Origin: Chara braunii | Taxonomy: Eukaryota > Streptophyta > Charophyceae > Charales > Characeae | Length of the DNA stretch: 38,762 nucleotides | NCBI GenBank assembly: GCA_003427395.1 | Contig: BFEA01000098.1 | Span: 926,485-965,246 of the forward strand | Direction: 5' to 3' | Shown here: one piece after another, positions 1 through 9,561 of the stretch | Position numbering within the stretch: the first letter of the stretch is position 1 | Layout of the letters: each line of letters begins with the position of its first letter | The notes under the pieces: model-generated | Databases searched by the model: none | Seen by the model: only the letters and a program-made list of their open reading frames with translations | Told to the model about the DNA's origin: nothing | Position numbers and translations under genes: made by a program

Positions 1-59
<59 letters not shown>
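1..59. repeat. (GA)n microsatellite at the window edge
   Basis: An uninterrupted GA dinucleotide run opens the window. The window also closes with a (CT)n tract, so both ends sit in simple repeats where short-read assemblies often break. Confidence 0.97.
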
Positions 60-62
<3 letters not shown>

Positions 63-180
63 GTGTCGCAGTGTTAAAACTTCATACATTTCTATGTTCA
101 TTCTCATTCTGATGGAAAATTCACTTCTTCAATCACGTATGTTCCACCTGCAGCAGCATGTTTGCTTGTTTTATATAAAC

Positions 181-262
181 CGATTTATGTGTGTCATCCT
201 TGCACAGGGGCCATGCTTATCTTCTCTGTATCGTTCCAATTTTAACGGATGCCCCGAAGGAC
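181..262 (-). ncRNA. U6: U6 snRNA-like sequence, 3'-truncated (probable pseudogene)
   Basis: On the minus strand, starting at 262, the sequence reads like the first ~82 nt of plant U6 spliceosomal RNA. It has the plant-type 5' stem-loop (GTCCTTCGGGGCATCCG), the block AAAATTGGAACGATACAGAG with the ACAGAG box that pairs with the 5' splice site, an AGCATGGCCCCTG region beside the AGC catalytic triad, and GCAAGGATGACAC of the U6 internal stem-loop. Similarity stops near 181, before the 3' tail and the terminal T-run needed by RNA polymerase III. Substitutions are few (for example ATAAGC where ATTAGC is usual). The region upstream (above 262) is A/T-rich but shows no clear plant USE element or TATA box. 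It is most likely a retrotransposed, 3'-truncated copy, not an active gene. Confidence 0.85.
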
Positions 263-489
263 GTTTCTTATTCTTATTCAAAGAACGAAGAATTGCCAAA
301 CTTTCAATGCTGACAAGGAAGCTGAAGGAACCTAGAAAGACGAGTAAAACTCATCCCATGTGGGTGGGTGGCACTGTCGATGATCAGCTCATGAGTTCAA
401 CTTCCCAAGAATTCTGATGGATACGAAAATGTTAGACGCTACCCCCTTTTAAACAAACAAGCAAACCCAGAAACAAATCACCGCAGCAA

Positions 490-790
490 TACTTTTCCTT
501 GATTTCGAAAAGCCCTAAGACCAGGTCAACTGGGATTTCCAACAAACCTGCATGGAAAGAATGGGAGTAGGCCCAAACTTCTGGAAGTGGGTGAGAGTCC
601 ACTACAATAACGGCCAGGGCATAGTGTTTAGGTGCATGGCTTCCACTCCAAACCTTACAAAATGACGAGATCAGTGAGACAGGGCGACCCTCAGGCAGCC
701 CCCATCTTCTTTTTCGTCATGGAGGCCATAGCTTCCTTTCTAAGAAACGATAACTCCATAGAAAGATTAGAAAACATCACGAATCTGGCA
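490..790 (+). pseudogene. LINE reverse transcriptase fragment (motifs A-B)
   Basis: Translated pieces match the RT palm of plant-type L1 elements. Motif A reads LDFEKP-stop-DQVNWDF from about 499, with the catalytic Asp codon (GAT) still present and a TAA where Tyr is usual. A second frame gives SVRQGDPQAAPIFF, the motif B region, then MEAIASFLRNDNSIERL. The same blocks recur in the longer LINE at 8420-8700 (FEKAYEQVNWDF and the MEAIASFLRKDPSIDRL equivalent), so the two belong to one family. At least one frameshift and one stop break it. Similarity fades after about 790, where a GC-rich, unrelated sequence begins. Confidence 0.85.
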
Positions 791-1486
791 AGAAACCCCG
801 CGCCGGCGCCAATCGGTAAGCGCCACCCGATAACGCACTGGAGTGTTATTTCGCACTACCAGGAAACGTCGGGACCCCCGCGCCTAGCCCACGGAAACAC
901 ACCTGCCAGTCAGCGCGTGTCGCGCCGCCCGTTCCCGCCCACCCACAGTCACCGAGCCGCCTTCGAATTCGAACGAAACGCCCGAGCCAGCCATCGCCAG
1001 CGCTCCTCACACCGAGGAGGAGCCACCCCCAACCACAATCTCCACCACCCCAGGAGGAGAAGCAACCTCCACAAACCGCAGCCACTAGAGAAGTCAACAC
1101 GCGTCACCTACAGGACGCAGGAACGGAGGGCAGCAGGGACCAGCTGCCAATCAGGACGGAGCTCCCTCGACACGAGTCGAGGGGACAGCAACAACCCATG
1201 CAGGAAACACAACGGAGAAACGCGTGATATGTTGTCCCCCCCCCCCCCACCCCCAATTTTCCCCCCGCCTTCTCCTATTAACCTTCACCAAACCCCACGC
1301 GACTCAACCCTTACAGCCAACAACAGCACCCCATCCACTACTAATCAGTCCAAAGTCCAGCGATCAGCGACCCAAGCTCACCCCCCCCAATGCAGAGCGA
1401 GTGAAAACATCAAACGCGGGGAAAAAGAATAAAAAAAAAAACAAAAAAAAAAACAGAAGAAACAAAATACTATCTGGATCCTCCCT
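791..1486. other. GC-rich then C- and A-rich stretch without a recognised gene
   Basis: From about 800 to 1220 the base composition turns GC-rich with many CGCC words, followed by a C-run at 1229-1248 and an A-rich stretch at 1427-1455. A 266-codon open frame crosses this region from the RT fragment, but beyond residue ~50 it is low-complexity (Pro, Ser, His, Arg) with no domain I recognise. It could be the 5' UTR of the LINE whose ORF1 debris follows at 2536. Confidence 0.4.
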
Positions 1487-1910
1487 TTCCTCCCTCCTCC
1501 TCCCTCCTGCTCTCGAAAACAAGCTCCTCCTCTCAATTACTCTCCACCCTCATCCCCCCACTCAACTCTAAGATCAGATCCTACCTCTTCATCCGCCCAA
1601 CCCCAAACCCCTCCCCCTCCCCCTCAACGCGGCTTCAACTTCTGATAACCTTCCCTCCTACACGCCTCACCCTCCTATCCGTCAGCCCTCCTACGCTGTT
1701 CCTCCCTCCTCCTCCCTCCCGCTCTCGAAAACAAGCCCCTCCTCTCAATCACTCTCCACCCTCATCCCCCCACTCAACTCCAAGATCGGATCCTACCTCT
1801 TCATCCGCCCAACCCCAACCCCTCCCCCTCCCCCTCAATGCGCCTTCAACTTCTGATAATCTTCCCTCCTACACGCCTCACCCTCCCATCCGTCAGCCCT
1901 CCTACGCTGC
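1487..1910. repeat. 212-bp direct tandem duplication, pyrimidine-rich
   Basis: Two head-to-tail units, about 1487-1698 and 1699-1910, are near-identical by eye. Anchors are GCTCTCGAAAACAAG at 1509 and 1721 (offset 212) and GTCAGCCCTCCTACGCTG at 1681 and 1892 (offset 211). Both units are C/T-rich on this strand. They lie about 600 bp upstream of LINE ORF1-like sequence, the position where some LINE families keep tandem promoter monomers. That role is inference. Confidence 0.85.
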
Positions 1911-2535
1911 CCGCCCTCCCATTCGAGTCACCTTGACTGCTTAACCCCCCCCCTCCTCTCGACCATCTTTAAGCACCCCCCACCAAAATTACACACCTTC
2001 CTCCATCCTCTAATCGCAATAACACGACTCCCCCATACCTCTCACCCGATGTCGAGCTCACGACTTTCCCATCCCAGAGACCGGTAAACAACCGGCCCCA
2101 CCTAAGCTTCCTCAGCCAACGTCCGTGGAAAACGGGCTGAGCGATCCCCTACACTTCAATCTAGCCAACCACCACATCCCACCACCACTCAGCACATGGT
2201 CACTAGTCAATCGTCCTGATACACCAAGTTCCCTCCCACGTAATAACTCATTCTCGAGCTTGCACGAAAGCCCTGGATTGAACCTTCGCATGCAACATAA
2301 AAGTCGGCCAGCTCACCTCAGACCACATGGATAATCAGATAGGATTCCCGACAGCATCATTCAGCAGGCTGCAAACAAACAGCAGTCAGATCACATTGGA
2401 ATACGTAGTATAAGCCTATAAGGGGGAAAAAGAAAAAACAAAAACCTCCCAACCAGTACCTGAAACAAGGCATAGAATCCATCATAGATCACTCAACCCA
2501 AGACCAGGAAAGTATAACCAACTCACGCAGGTCGA
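1911..2535. other. C-rich to mixed stretch without a recognised gene
   Basis: Beyond the tandem duplication the sequence stays C-rich until about 2000, then becomes mixed. Open frames are under 70 codons and show no recognisable domain. It plausibly continues the 5' leader of the LINE debris that follows. Confidence 0.35.
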
Positions 2536-3930
2536 CTTCTGCAGAAAAAGACAAGGCTCAGACCTACCAGCGCCGTTTTAGCGCGGTAGCTGCAACTAAA
2601 ACAGCCACCTCAAAGCCCACGTACCAGATTGCCTCCAATGTGAACCATGAGACGCTGTGCTTCCGCTTGGAATCCCCGCAAATCAGAGGAGAGAAAGTCA
2701 CCACCAAGTCAGAAACATCAAGGACAATACTGATGAAGAAGTGACAGCATGGGCATATCCGAAAGACAAGATAGCCGACATGAACGCGCCCTTCGAGAAG
2801 CATGCGCTCATTTTCTCCTTCTCCAACGCCGGAGCAAGACTCTCACCCGTTGAAACGAGGAAGTAGATAGTGAAAAACCATTCTGGAACAGGAGAACATA
2901 AAAACTGGTGCCGACAAGTTCTCCCTGCTCGGCTTGGGCAGAACCATGATGATGGTGCTGTTCAAAGACGCCCTTCAAGCCACACACTTGCAGGAAAAAT
3001 GTGAGACTTTAACTGTAACGGCTCTGTCTGCACCCTGCCACGCTGGAAATCCGAAACAGCACAGCGAGCCGAAATCTCGCCAGCTGCCTCCTACAAACAG
3101 CGATTGACGAGGGAACAGTTCTGGGTACAATTCGACAACATCCCCGCCGGAGGACATCCCCTCATCAAAGACCACCTAGAAGTGGAATATCCAGCCAACA
3201 AGGTACTGAAGTGGGTCCTTCCCACACCCAACTGCTTGGCTCCCCACTGCGACTCAGTCACAGCTATCTTGGAGGTACTCACCGATGACCCGCCGACCTT
3301 CCCAGAAGAGTGGCAATGTCTCATTGGAGACAAAGTCACAGCAGTAATTTAGATGCAAAGCCAGGGACCATCTGGGAACGGATCCCAAATGCCCCCGTTC
3401 CACTGAACAGAAAAAAATAAGGCAGAACATGTTAGTAGAGGTGGAAGAAGTTAAAGGAATCTGGTTCGTCAACGACTCAGACTACGACGGCTGGGTCTTC
3501 AGGGATAACATCCCTGATCCCAAATGGATCTGGACCTCTCGGACCCGGTGATCCGACTCCCGGGTGATCAAGGAAGAAAAGAAGCATGAGGACTTGATGT
3601 GGGATCTGGAATCGATCAGAAAGGAAACGGCTTCCTCTTCTCCAATCCAGAGGACTATGACAACATCCTGGATACAGCCAAAAAGATCATTGAGGGACGA
3701 ATCCCACAGGCTGATCCCTCCCGCAAGAGATAGGCCTCACCCCAAAAGACAAACGACAACGAACCAAGCGGGAATAAAAAGAGGAAGGGCATTACGCCTG
3801 CTGAGGGTAGCGAACCTTCTGGGAACATGAACTCACAAGCCTCCTTAACAAACCCAGATCATTCAGACCAGGATCTAACCCAGCAAGGAATGGACACATC
3901 TCCCACCAAAAAAGAGAAGACAGAGAACTA
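2536..3930 (+). pseudogene. LINE ORF1-like debris
   Basis: Several short open pieces in shifting frames look like remnants of one protein. The first (about 2536-2744) is rich in Lys, Thr and Ser and begins TSAEKDKAQTYQRR. The middle piece (3104-3352) contains FWVQFDNIPAGGHPLIK and ends at a TAA. The last (about 3605-3930) reads FLFSNPEDYDNILDTAKKI, followed by a Lys/Arg patch (GNKKRKG) and an acidic/polar tail that stops before 3935. The layout (globular part, basic patch, polar tail) suits ORF1 of plant L1 elements, which binds RNA. I do not see a zinc-knuckle, so the assignment rests on position and composition. It is broken by several stops and frameshifts. Confidence 0.45.
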
Positions 3931-4000
3931 AAAGGGAAGGGAGACTGTGGCATACTGCGCAGCCACACGGGCCTGCAGGGCCCGACCAGACAGAAATTCA

Positions 4001-4165
4001 GGGCCCTACAGGCCCTGTGTCGTTTCAGCCTAAAAGCCTGAAAACAAGGGCCTACAAGCCCTGTGTCGTTTCAGCCTAAAAGCCTGAAAACGAGGGCCTA
4101 CAGGCCCTGTGTCGTTTCAGCCTAAAGGCCTGAAAACGAGGGCCATTTTCAGGCCCTCATAAAGT
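4001..4165 (+). repeat. 46-bp tandem repeat with nested palindromes (3.5 copies)
   Basis: Units begin at 4001, 4048, 4094 and 4140 (the last partial). Each holds two small inverted repeats: GGGCCTACAGGCCC and TTCAGCCTAAAAGCCTGAA. The units differ at only a few positions. The partial fourth unit replaces the first palindrome with GGGCCATTTTCAGGCCC. Every unit could fold into two adjacent hairpins. Confidence 0.92.
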
Positions 4166-4724
4166 CGGCCTGCCTTGAAACTTAGGCACCAGACCAGGGT
4201 TTTAGCACAGGCCATTTTGGGCCTGTTTTCAAGACAACCTTTGTTTCAACTTCAACGCCGGGGTCTGGCACATTTTGGCATTGGCAAGAGCAGCCTCCTG
4301 GACGGGCCAGCACTACATAAGACTGGCCCGCCCTACAGCCTGCAGGTAGTCACGAGGTAGTTCATAGGGACTTCCCAGGCACTTCACGTGCAGGAGGCAG
4401 GAGGCAGTCTTCAGGATTCAGCAGCAGCACTCTGGAGGAGCGCTGCAGTAGTAGTAGTAGCGTTAGCAGTAGTCTTCAGCGTTGGGCGCTATTAGGAGCT
4501 AGAGTAGCGTTGAAGAGAGAGAGAAATGGTTGGTGGAGGCCAGGGAGACTTACTTGTGGCGCCATAGCTCCAGCTTCGTCTTCGATGTACCTGCAACAAG
4601 GCGCCACCTTCACAGGTTAGTACCGGACTGAGAGAGAGAGAGAGAGTCCTTCTTCTTCCTCTTCTAAGTCCACCATCTCTCCCTCACCCTCTTGCCACCT
4701 AACTTCTCAGTATCTGCAGACTAC

Positions 4725-4801
<77 letters not shown>

Positions 4802-5120
4802 GTGACTTTAAGACTCGACGACATTTGGATTCAGACTCAACATTGGGATTGAGACATTGGACGAGAGATTATTTGGGACCTGTACCGAAGACTTGGTGTT
4901 AACGACATTCCCATTTTTCCCTCTTCTTCGTCTAACCCCCCTCTGCTTCGTCTGTGTATGTTTGGGACTGGCGCAGTCTTCCTATGTGAGCGCCAGGTCC
5001 CTTCACACCATACGATGATGATGATGTATGTTTGGTCTGCATTGCGACATTGATTGATCGGATCATTGGTATATTAGCCTTCCACTGCGCTATCTTGTAC
5101 TATGTGAGAGAGGTCGGTTC
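4166..5120 (+). other. Leader-like region with two hairpins, no recognised gene
   Basis: No coding domain is visible. A hairpin at 4303-4330 has arms CGGGCCAG / CTGGCCCG around a 12-nt loop. A second at 4964-5001 pairs GGGACTGGCGC with GCGCCAGGTCCC (one bulged base). Between them lie CAG/TAG-rich words, GA tracts and pyrimidine-rich stretches. It precedes the ORF1-like frames of the most complete LINE and may be that element's 5' UTR. An old LTR is an alternative, but I found no paired LTR or convincing primer-binding site. Confidence 0.4.
4725..4798. repeat. (GA)n microsatellite
   Basis: A GA run with a single interrupting C. A shorter run lies at 4630-4646. Confidence 0.97.
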
Positions 5121-5546
5121 TTGTTTTCATCTGCACCGTTACGGTATGCGACAGAGACTCTCCTATCTCATGGCTGCAAGAATATCTCAAAAGAGCCAAC
5201 AACGAGAGAGAAAAAAGAATTCGACATCCGCGTGGGATGCATGAAACATCAAGAGAAGACAGGCAGAAACAACAAGACCGCGGTAGCAGGAATCCACACT
5301 TCGAAGAATCCATATGACATCCTGAGACAACAGAGCGAGCTATCGGAGTTCAGTGCTTTCCGCTACCACGAGAAGAAGAGGGAAAGAGAAGCATCGGGTT
5401 CAGAAACGGAATCCAGCGCGGACACACAGTCCCACATGGACCCAATCAGAGACATGGTACCAAAAAAATGGAAGCCTTTGAAGGGCAGAGACAAGAGGCC
5501 CAGGAAATCTCAAGCTGATACATTGGAAAAAGGCAGCGAGCAGTGA
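5121..5546 (+). pseudogene. LINE ORF1-like N-terminal piece
   Basis: A 141-codon frame upstream of ORF2, hydrophilic and basic at its C-terminus (KKWKPLKGRDKRPRKSQ), with a central Ser/Glu-rich stretch. The segment TSKNPYDILRQQSE resembles a short 'NPYD' motif that I associate with ORF1 proteins of L1-like elements, but that is an impression. ORF1 products bind element RNA. The frame ends at a TGA at 5544-5546 and ORF1-like sequence resumes downstream in other frames, so it is probably truncated. Confidence 0.45.
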
Positions 5547-5781
5547 TCCATCAAACGGGAGATAGCCATTGTCGCTGCTTAGACAAAATGCCTGTTCGAT
5601 CAGAATGAGGAGTACCGCTAGAAACACAACAAAGAGTACTGCACAATCCGAAATGTCGCGGAGAACAGGGCTCCCCATGTCACTGAGGAAGCAGCATCGG
5701 ACCGCAAAACAATCAAAGTCGTCAGTCCTCTGGTCCCCGTTCGGTACAGGAGTAAATTTGGTGAGTGGCAGGTAGCCACCG

Positions 5782-6387
5782 ATGTATCCTTCACTATCCC
5801 GATGTAGGGAGACCAGCGGTCTCTGGCCAAAACTTAGAACTATCAACGAAGGGATCTCAGACGAATTCCCTGCGGACGTTTATGAAGTCCCAGCGGCCCA
5901 TGCAGATATTGAAGACGAAACAGGCCAGGCCCCCAACACAGCCAAGTCCTTTGAGCAAATCATAGTGAAACTGGATGAGAAAGCCAGATTACACGAAGGA
6001 CTGGTATGGAGAGCGTGGAACACTGTGACAGCGCTGTCGTATAGCACTCTTGCAGGAAAGATGTGGCCGACAGAGGTCATGGCGGTCTCCTTAGCCTCCA
6101 TCATCAGGTCCCACATTCTCACCACAGAGCACTCCCGGCAAGACGAAGCCATGGCGCTCTACGTGGAGCCCGACGACGATGAGGGAAGTATGGCCGACGA
6201 CGAAGACTACGGGGTGGCTGATGGGATTTCCCCGAAAGGAGCAGGGACTGGAGCCACGTCGATGCCCAAAGGTAGTGTGGGGGCATACAGCCCGAGCTCC
6301 ATGCCGGGGAAAGAGATCAGCAAGGGCAGCGAGAACGGCGAGGACTCAAGACTGGGAAGCCCCAAAACCTCTGTTGCTGTGGACTAA
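5782..6387 (+). pseudogene. LINE ORF1-like C-terminal piece
   Basis: A 201-codon frame ends 57 bp before the A28 linker. The first ~110 residues look globular (IIVKLDEKARLHEGLVWRAW, and TEVMAVSLASIIRSHI, which looks helical). The rest is an acidic, then Gly/Ser/Pro-rich tail (EPDDDEGSMADDEDYG). I recognise no named domain. Position just upstream of ORF2 and the polar tail suggest the C-terminal half of LINE ORF1. The frame differs from the 5121 piece, implying a frameshift or stops between 5546 and 5782. Confidence 0.45.
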
Positions 6388-6440
6388 ATATATCGAACCT
6401 CCAACTATCAACCTCGCCCAACAAACACCCACCCGGACCG

Positions 6441-6443
<3 letters not shown>

Positions 6444-6471
<28 letters not shown>
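6444..6471 (+). repeat. Internal A28 homopolymer between LINE ORF1 and ORF2
   Basis: Twenty-eight A residues lie between the ORF1-like stop at 6387 and the ORF2 frame, directly followed by ATGAGC. The A-tract sits inside the element, not at its 3' end, so it is either a genuine inter-ORF spacer or the scar of an older poly-A junction. Confidence 0.9.
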
Positions 6472-6501
6472 TGAGCACAGCACCCCACCAGATGAATCCA
6501 A

Positions 6502-7452
6502 ATGGACTGCAACAAGGATCAGCCTGGGACAGTGAAAGTAGACTGGCAAGCCAAAGGACTGACGATCCGTAGCTGGAATGTCAACGGCTTGGGTAACATT
6601 CTCAATGAAGACGACAAACAACGAGACATCAGACTCGTCCTCAGAGACAGAAGAAAGCCCAAACCCACAGTCATCCTTCTACAAGAGACCCATCTATCAA
6701 ACCTCACCAAGCACACCAGAATCAAGAAGACCGTGGGAAAAAGCCTAGGTGGATGCCCTTTCACACTGTGGCCCAACAAAGCGGACCAAAGCAACCGCGG
6801 TACAGCGATCCTTATACCAGCTACATCCAAAATCTGGTTGGAAGGACAGGTAAGTAACGGCGAAGGCCACACACCGGAAGGAAGATGGTCATGGTTCCAA
6901 ATCACATGGCAAGAGGAAGAGATCAGGATCCTGAACATATACGTCCCCAACATAGAAACCGAACGCCTAGCTTTCTTTAACCACATCAAATCACTCTTCC
7001 CGAACCCCCTACCGCTTATCATTGTAGGCGACTAGAACACCACGATGGATCCCAGCCTGGACCTCATCTCCCGGGCAACGGTGCTGGGACCCACACGAGC
7101 AAGCACACACCTGAGAAACATCATGACGGAGTTCGATCTGGTAGACCCTTTTCGAATCCTCCACCCACGCAAAAAAGCCTTTTCCCTAGTCAAAAGAAAC
7201 CGATCTAACCACATATCACTGTCACGGATCGACCTCTTCCTAATTTCTGACATGTTGCAGGGAGCAATCAAAGAGGCCGATATCCTACCAGCGGCAGCCT
7301 TCAAGGGGCTCGATCACAAACTGATCTACCTGCTCCTCAACTTCAACTCTCCGGTAGAAAAAGGGCAAGGTTTTTTCATACTCAACAACTCACTTCTCTC
7401 CACAGATCACATGACCGAGGCAGTCAGATGGAACTTTTTCTTACAACAATAG
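6502..7452 (+). pseudogene. LINE ORF2: APE-like endonuclease domain
   Basis: One reading frame spans the endonuclease, interrupted only by a TAG at 7033-7035. The family's motifs appear in order: SWNVNG (about residue 25), LLQETH (metal-binding Glu), RGTAILIP, GRWSWFQI, ILNIYVPN, IIVGD-stop-N (normally GDFN), SRIDLFLIS and DHKLI (normally SDHxPI). This domain nicks target DNA to prime reverse transcription. Everything else in the frame is intact, so the TAG in the GDxN motif appears to be a late, single inactivating hit in this domain. The frame ends at a TAG after FFLQQ at 7450-7452. Confidence 0.92.
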
Positions 7453-8026
7453 GCAGTCAAATGAAACGCCAGAACAGGCACAAGTGGTTCATAGACAGCT
7501 ATACGGACCTATCTCAGACGGTCTCAACAGAGTCTAGAAGCATAGCAGCATGATGCAAAATCAGGAAGGAAGAATTGCAAATTGCTTTTGACATCAATGG
7601 AACCAACCTCGCATCAGATCCTTCCAACTCCTATCACGACCTACTACAATCTACCAAGAACGAATTAAATGAATGGAGAAGATAGGAACTCCGGGGCCTA
7701 TAAACACATGCCCAAATGAACAACTACACCCTGAACGAGTCCATCTCCAAATTCTTCTTCTCCATAATTAAAGCCAATGCAAAGAATAATATGATCGAGA
7801 GACTCAAGGACCCAGCAGACCAAGGAAAACAAAGTCAGCCAGTACCAACATGGTAAGAATAGCCAGATCTTTCTACGCTGACCTCTAGAGTCCAAAACTA
7901 CCTCGCCCGCCAGTCAGCGAACATCAACTCCCTTCAGCGCATGATGACCTACCTAGAGAGAACAATCACCCAGCAACAAACGGCGGACCCAGACAAACCA
8001 ATCACCCTAGGGGACTGCACACGGCC
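7453..8026 (+). pseudogene. LINE ORF2 linker between endonuclease and RT, frameshifted
   Basis: The stretch separating endonuclease from RT in L1 elements, here scattered over different frames with several stops. Recognisable pieces include NNMIERLKDP around 7789 and SRVQNYLARQSANINSLQRM around 7890-7940, in a style typical of the pre-RT helix region. Confidence 0.6.
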
Positions 8027-8844
8027 TTGTCCCAAACGGGAAATGACAAAGCACCAGGAATCGATGGCCTGTCCAAAGAATTCTGGATCCAATTCTGGCC
8101 CACACTGGGAGATGACCTCCTGAACTTTATTAATGACAGCAGGGAAAAAACAGGCTTGGGTCAATATCTAAGTACCAGCGTAGTCTCACTGCTATACAAG
8201 AAGGGCGACAAGGAGGAACTCATGAATTACAGACCAATCTCAGTTCTCACAACACCCTACAAAATCCTAGCAAAGGCATTAGCAAAGAAAATCATAAAAC
8301 TAACAGACATGCTTTCACATCGACCAAGCAGAATTCATTCCGGGTCGATATATTTTGGATAATGTGATGGCTCTAAACGAGGCTGCAAAGAAGATCACAG
8401 AAAAACGGATGCCAGCAGCGACCTTATTCTTCAATTTCGAAAAGGCCTACGAGCAAGTCAATTGGGACTTCCTGCACAGTTGTAGGAGAAGATGGGAGTC
8501 GGCCCAAACTTCAGAGAGTGGGTAAAAGTATATATATGGGGATGCCACGGGCAGGGTGCATATAAACAAAATATTCTCAGATACCTATCCGATATCAAGA
8601 TCGGGCCGTCAAGGCAACCCCCCTTGCACCCCCAATATTCTTGTTCATAATGGAAGCCATTGCATCTTTCCTCCGCAAGGATCCATCCATAGACCGTTTG
8701 GCCGAACAAAACGACAACCCCCTCCACAATTTCGTTCTCCCCACCGCACATAAGGTCGCTGATGATCTCACAGTCCTCATCCGCGCCAGTAACTCATTCT
8801 AGGCCTTGGCCCATGCTATGGAAGCCTTCAGACTCCCCTAGAAA
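8027..8844 (+). pseudogene. LINE ORF2: reverse transcriptase fingers and palm
   Basis: The RT begins with GNDKAPGIDGLSKEFWIQFW and continues VVSLLYKKGD, NYRPISVL and YKILAKALAKK (RT1-2). After a frameshift near 8310 another frame gives EFIPGRYILDNVMALNEA and motif A, FFNFEKAYEQVNWDF, at 8427-8470. There the catalytic Asp of FxDFEKAYD is replaced by Asn (AAT at 8433-8435), and a second acidic site is Glu. Motif B appears as GRQGNPPCTP near 8607. Motif C reads AHKVADDLTVLI at about 8746-8781, a V-A-D-D version of the usual F/Y-A-D-D. TAG codons follow at about 8800 and 8839. The domain copies element RNA into DNA in living relatives; this copy cannot. Confidence 0.9.
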
Positions 8845-9561
8845 ATGAAGGTAAACTGGTCGAAAATGGAAGGGTTGTGGCTTGCAGAAGGCACCCCCCC
8901 CCAACCTCCAGACCCATCCACCCCAATGTCATGGACCATAGGCGACCAAGCACTCCGATACCTAGGCATTATGGTAAGTAGAGACGGCATCTGGCAAGGT
9001 ATGGGAGAGACTTTAATCACCAGAACAATAACCTGTCTAGCCACCTGCAACAAAGCTCAGGCCTCCCTGCTAGGGACAGCCTTGATCATCAACATAGCAG
9101 TTTTCTCTACTCTATGGTACATGGCCTCCATATGGTCCCCTCCCGACGACGACCTGAAGAAGCTGAAGGCTAGAGCCAGGTGCTACTTGTGGACTGGCGA
9201 TCCCAGCAGAACCACTTGCATAAACAAGGTGGTCTGGCAAACTGTCATCAGGAAACGACATGAAGGCGGGCTAGGTATATTGGACCCTAAACAGGGAATG
9301 ATCGCCCTCCAAATGAAATGGATAATCAAAATCCTAACCAAACAAGCCCTCCCATGGACCAAGATGGCGATAGACAACATAAGAAACTTGGCACCGGTAG
9401 CATCCCCTCTGAACATGAGTGGCCTGTTCTGGAGCATGGCAAAGGAATGGGCCATCAAATCCAAAAAACCTGCTAGGAATACCAACCCCGGACCCCCGAT
9501 CAACCCCTCCCTACGCCCATCCCCTACTCATCACCGATCCGGAAGGACTGGCACCGACTGA
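8845..9561 (+). pseudogene. LINE ORF2: RT thumb and connection
   Basis: A 238-codon frame continuing the motif C frame. It includes MKVNWSKMEGLWLAEG (the 'N-x-x-K-S' step after motif C), LRYLGIMVSRDGIW (RT motif D/E region), then LWTGDPSRTTCINKVVWQTV and GGLGILDPKQGMIALQMKW, blocks highly typical of plant L1 elements after the RT core. The segment SPLNMSGLFWSMAKEW is matched by SPPSMSGLFWDLQQKM in the second LINE near 11950. Confidence 0.92.

Noticed and set aside
4166-5120. A possible LTR with TATA and primer-binding site.
   Set aside because: No second LTR copy, no clear primer-binding site or polypurine tract; more easily read as a LINE leader.
6222-6242. CTGATGGG ... CCCCGAAAGG looked hammerhead-like.
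   Set aside because: The G8-A9 step is missing and it lies in an ORF1-like coding frame.
7033-8841. Recurrent TAG codons inside the LINE frame suggested a reassigned stop codon (TAG = Gln occurs in some green algae).
   Set aside because: The in-frame stops fall opposite Phe, Gln, Ser, Lys and Tyr in related copies and include TAA, and frameshifts accompany them. This is ordinary decay.
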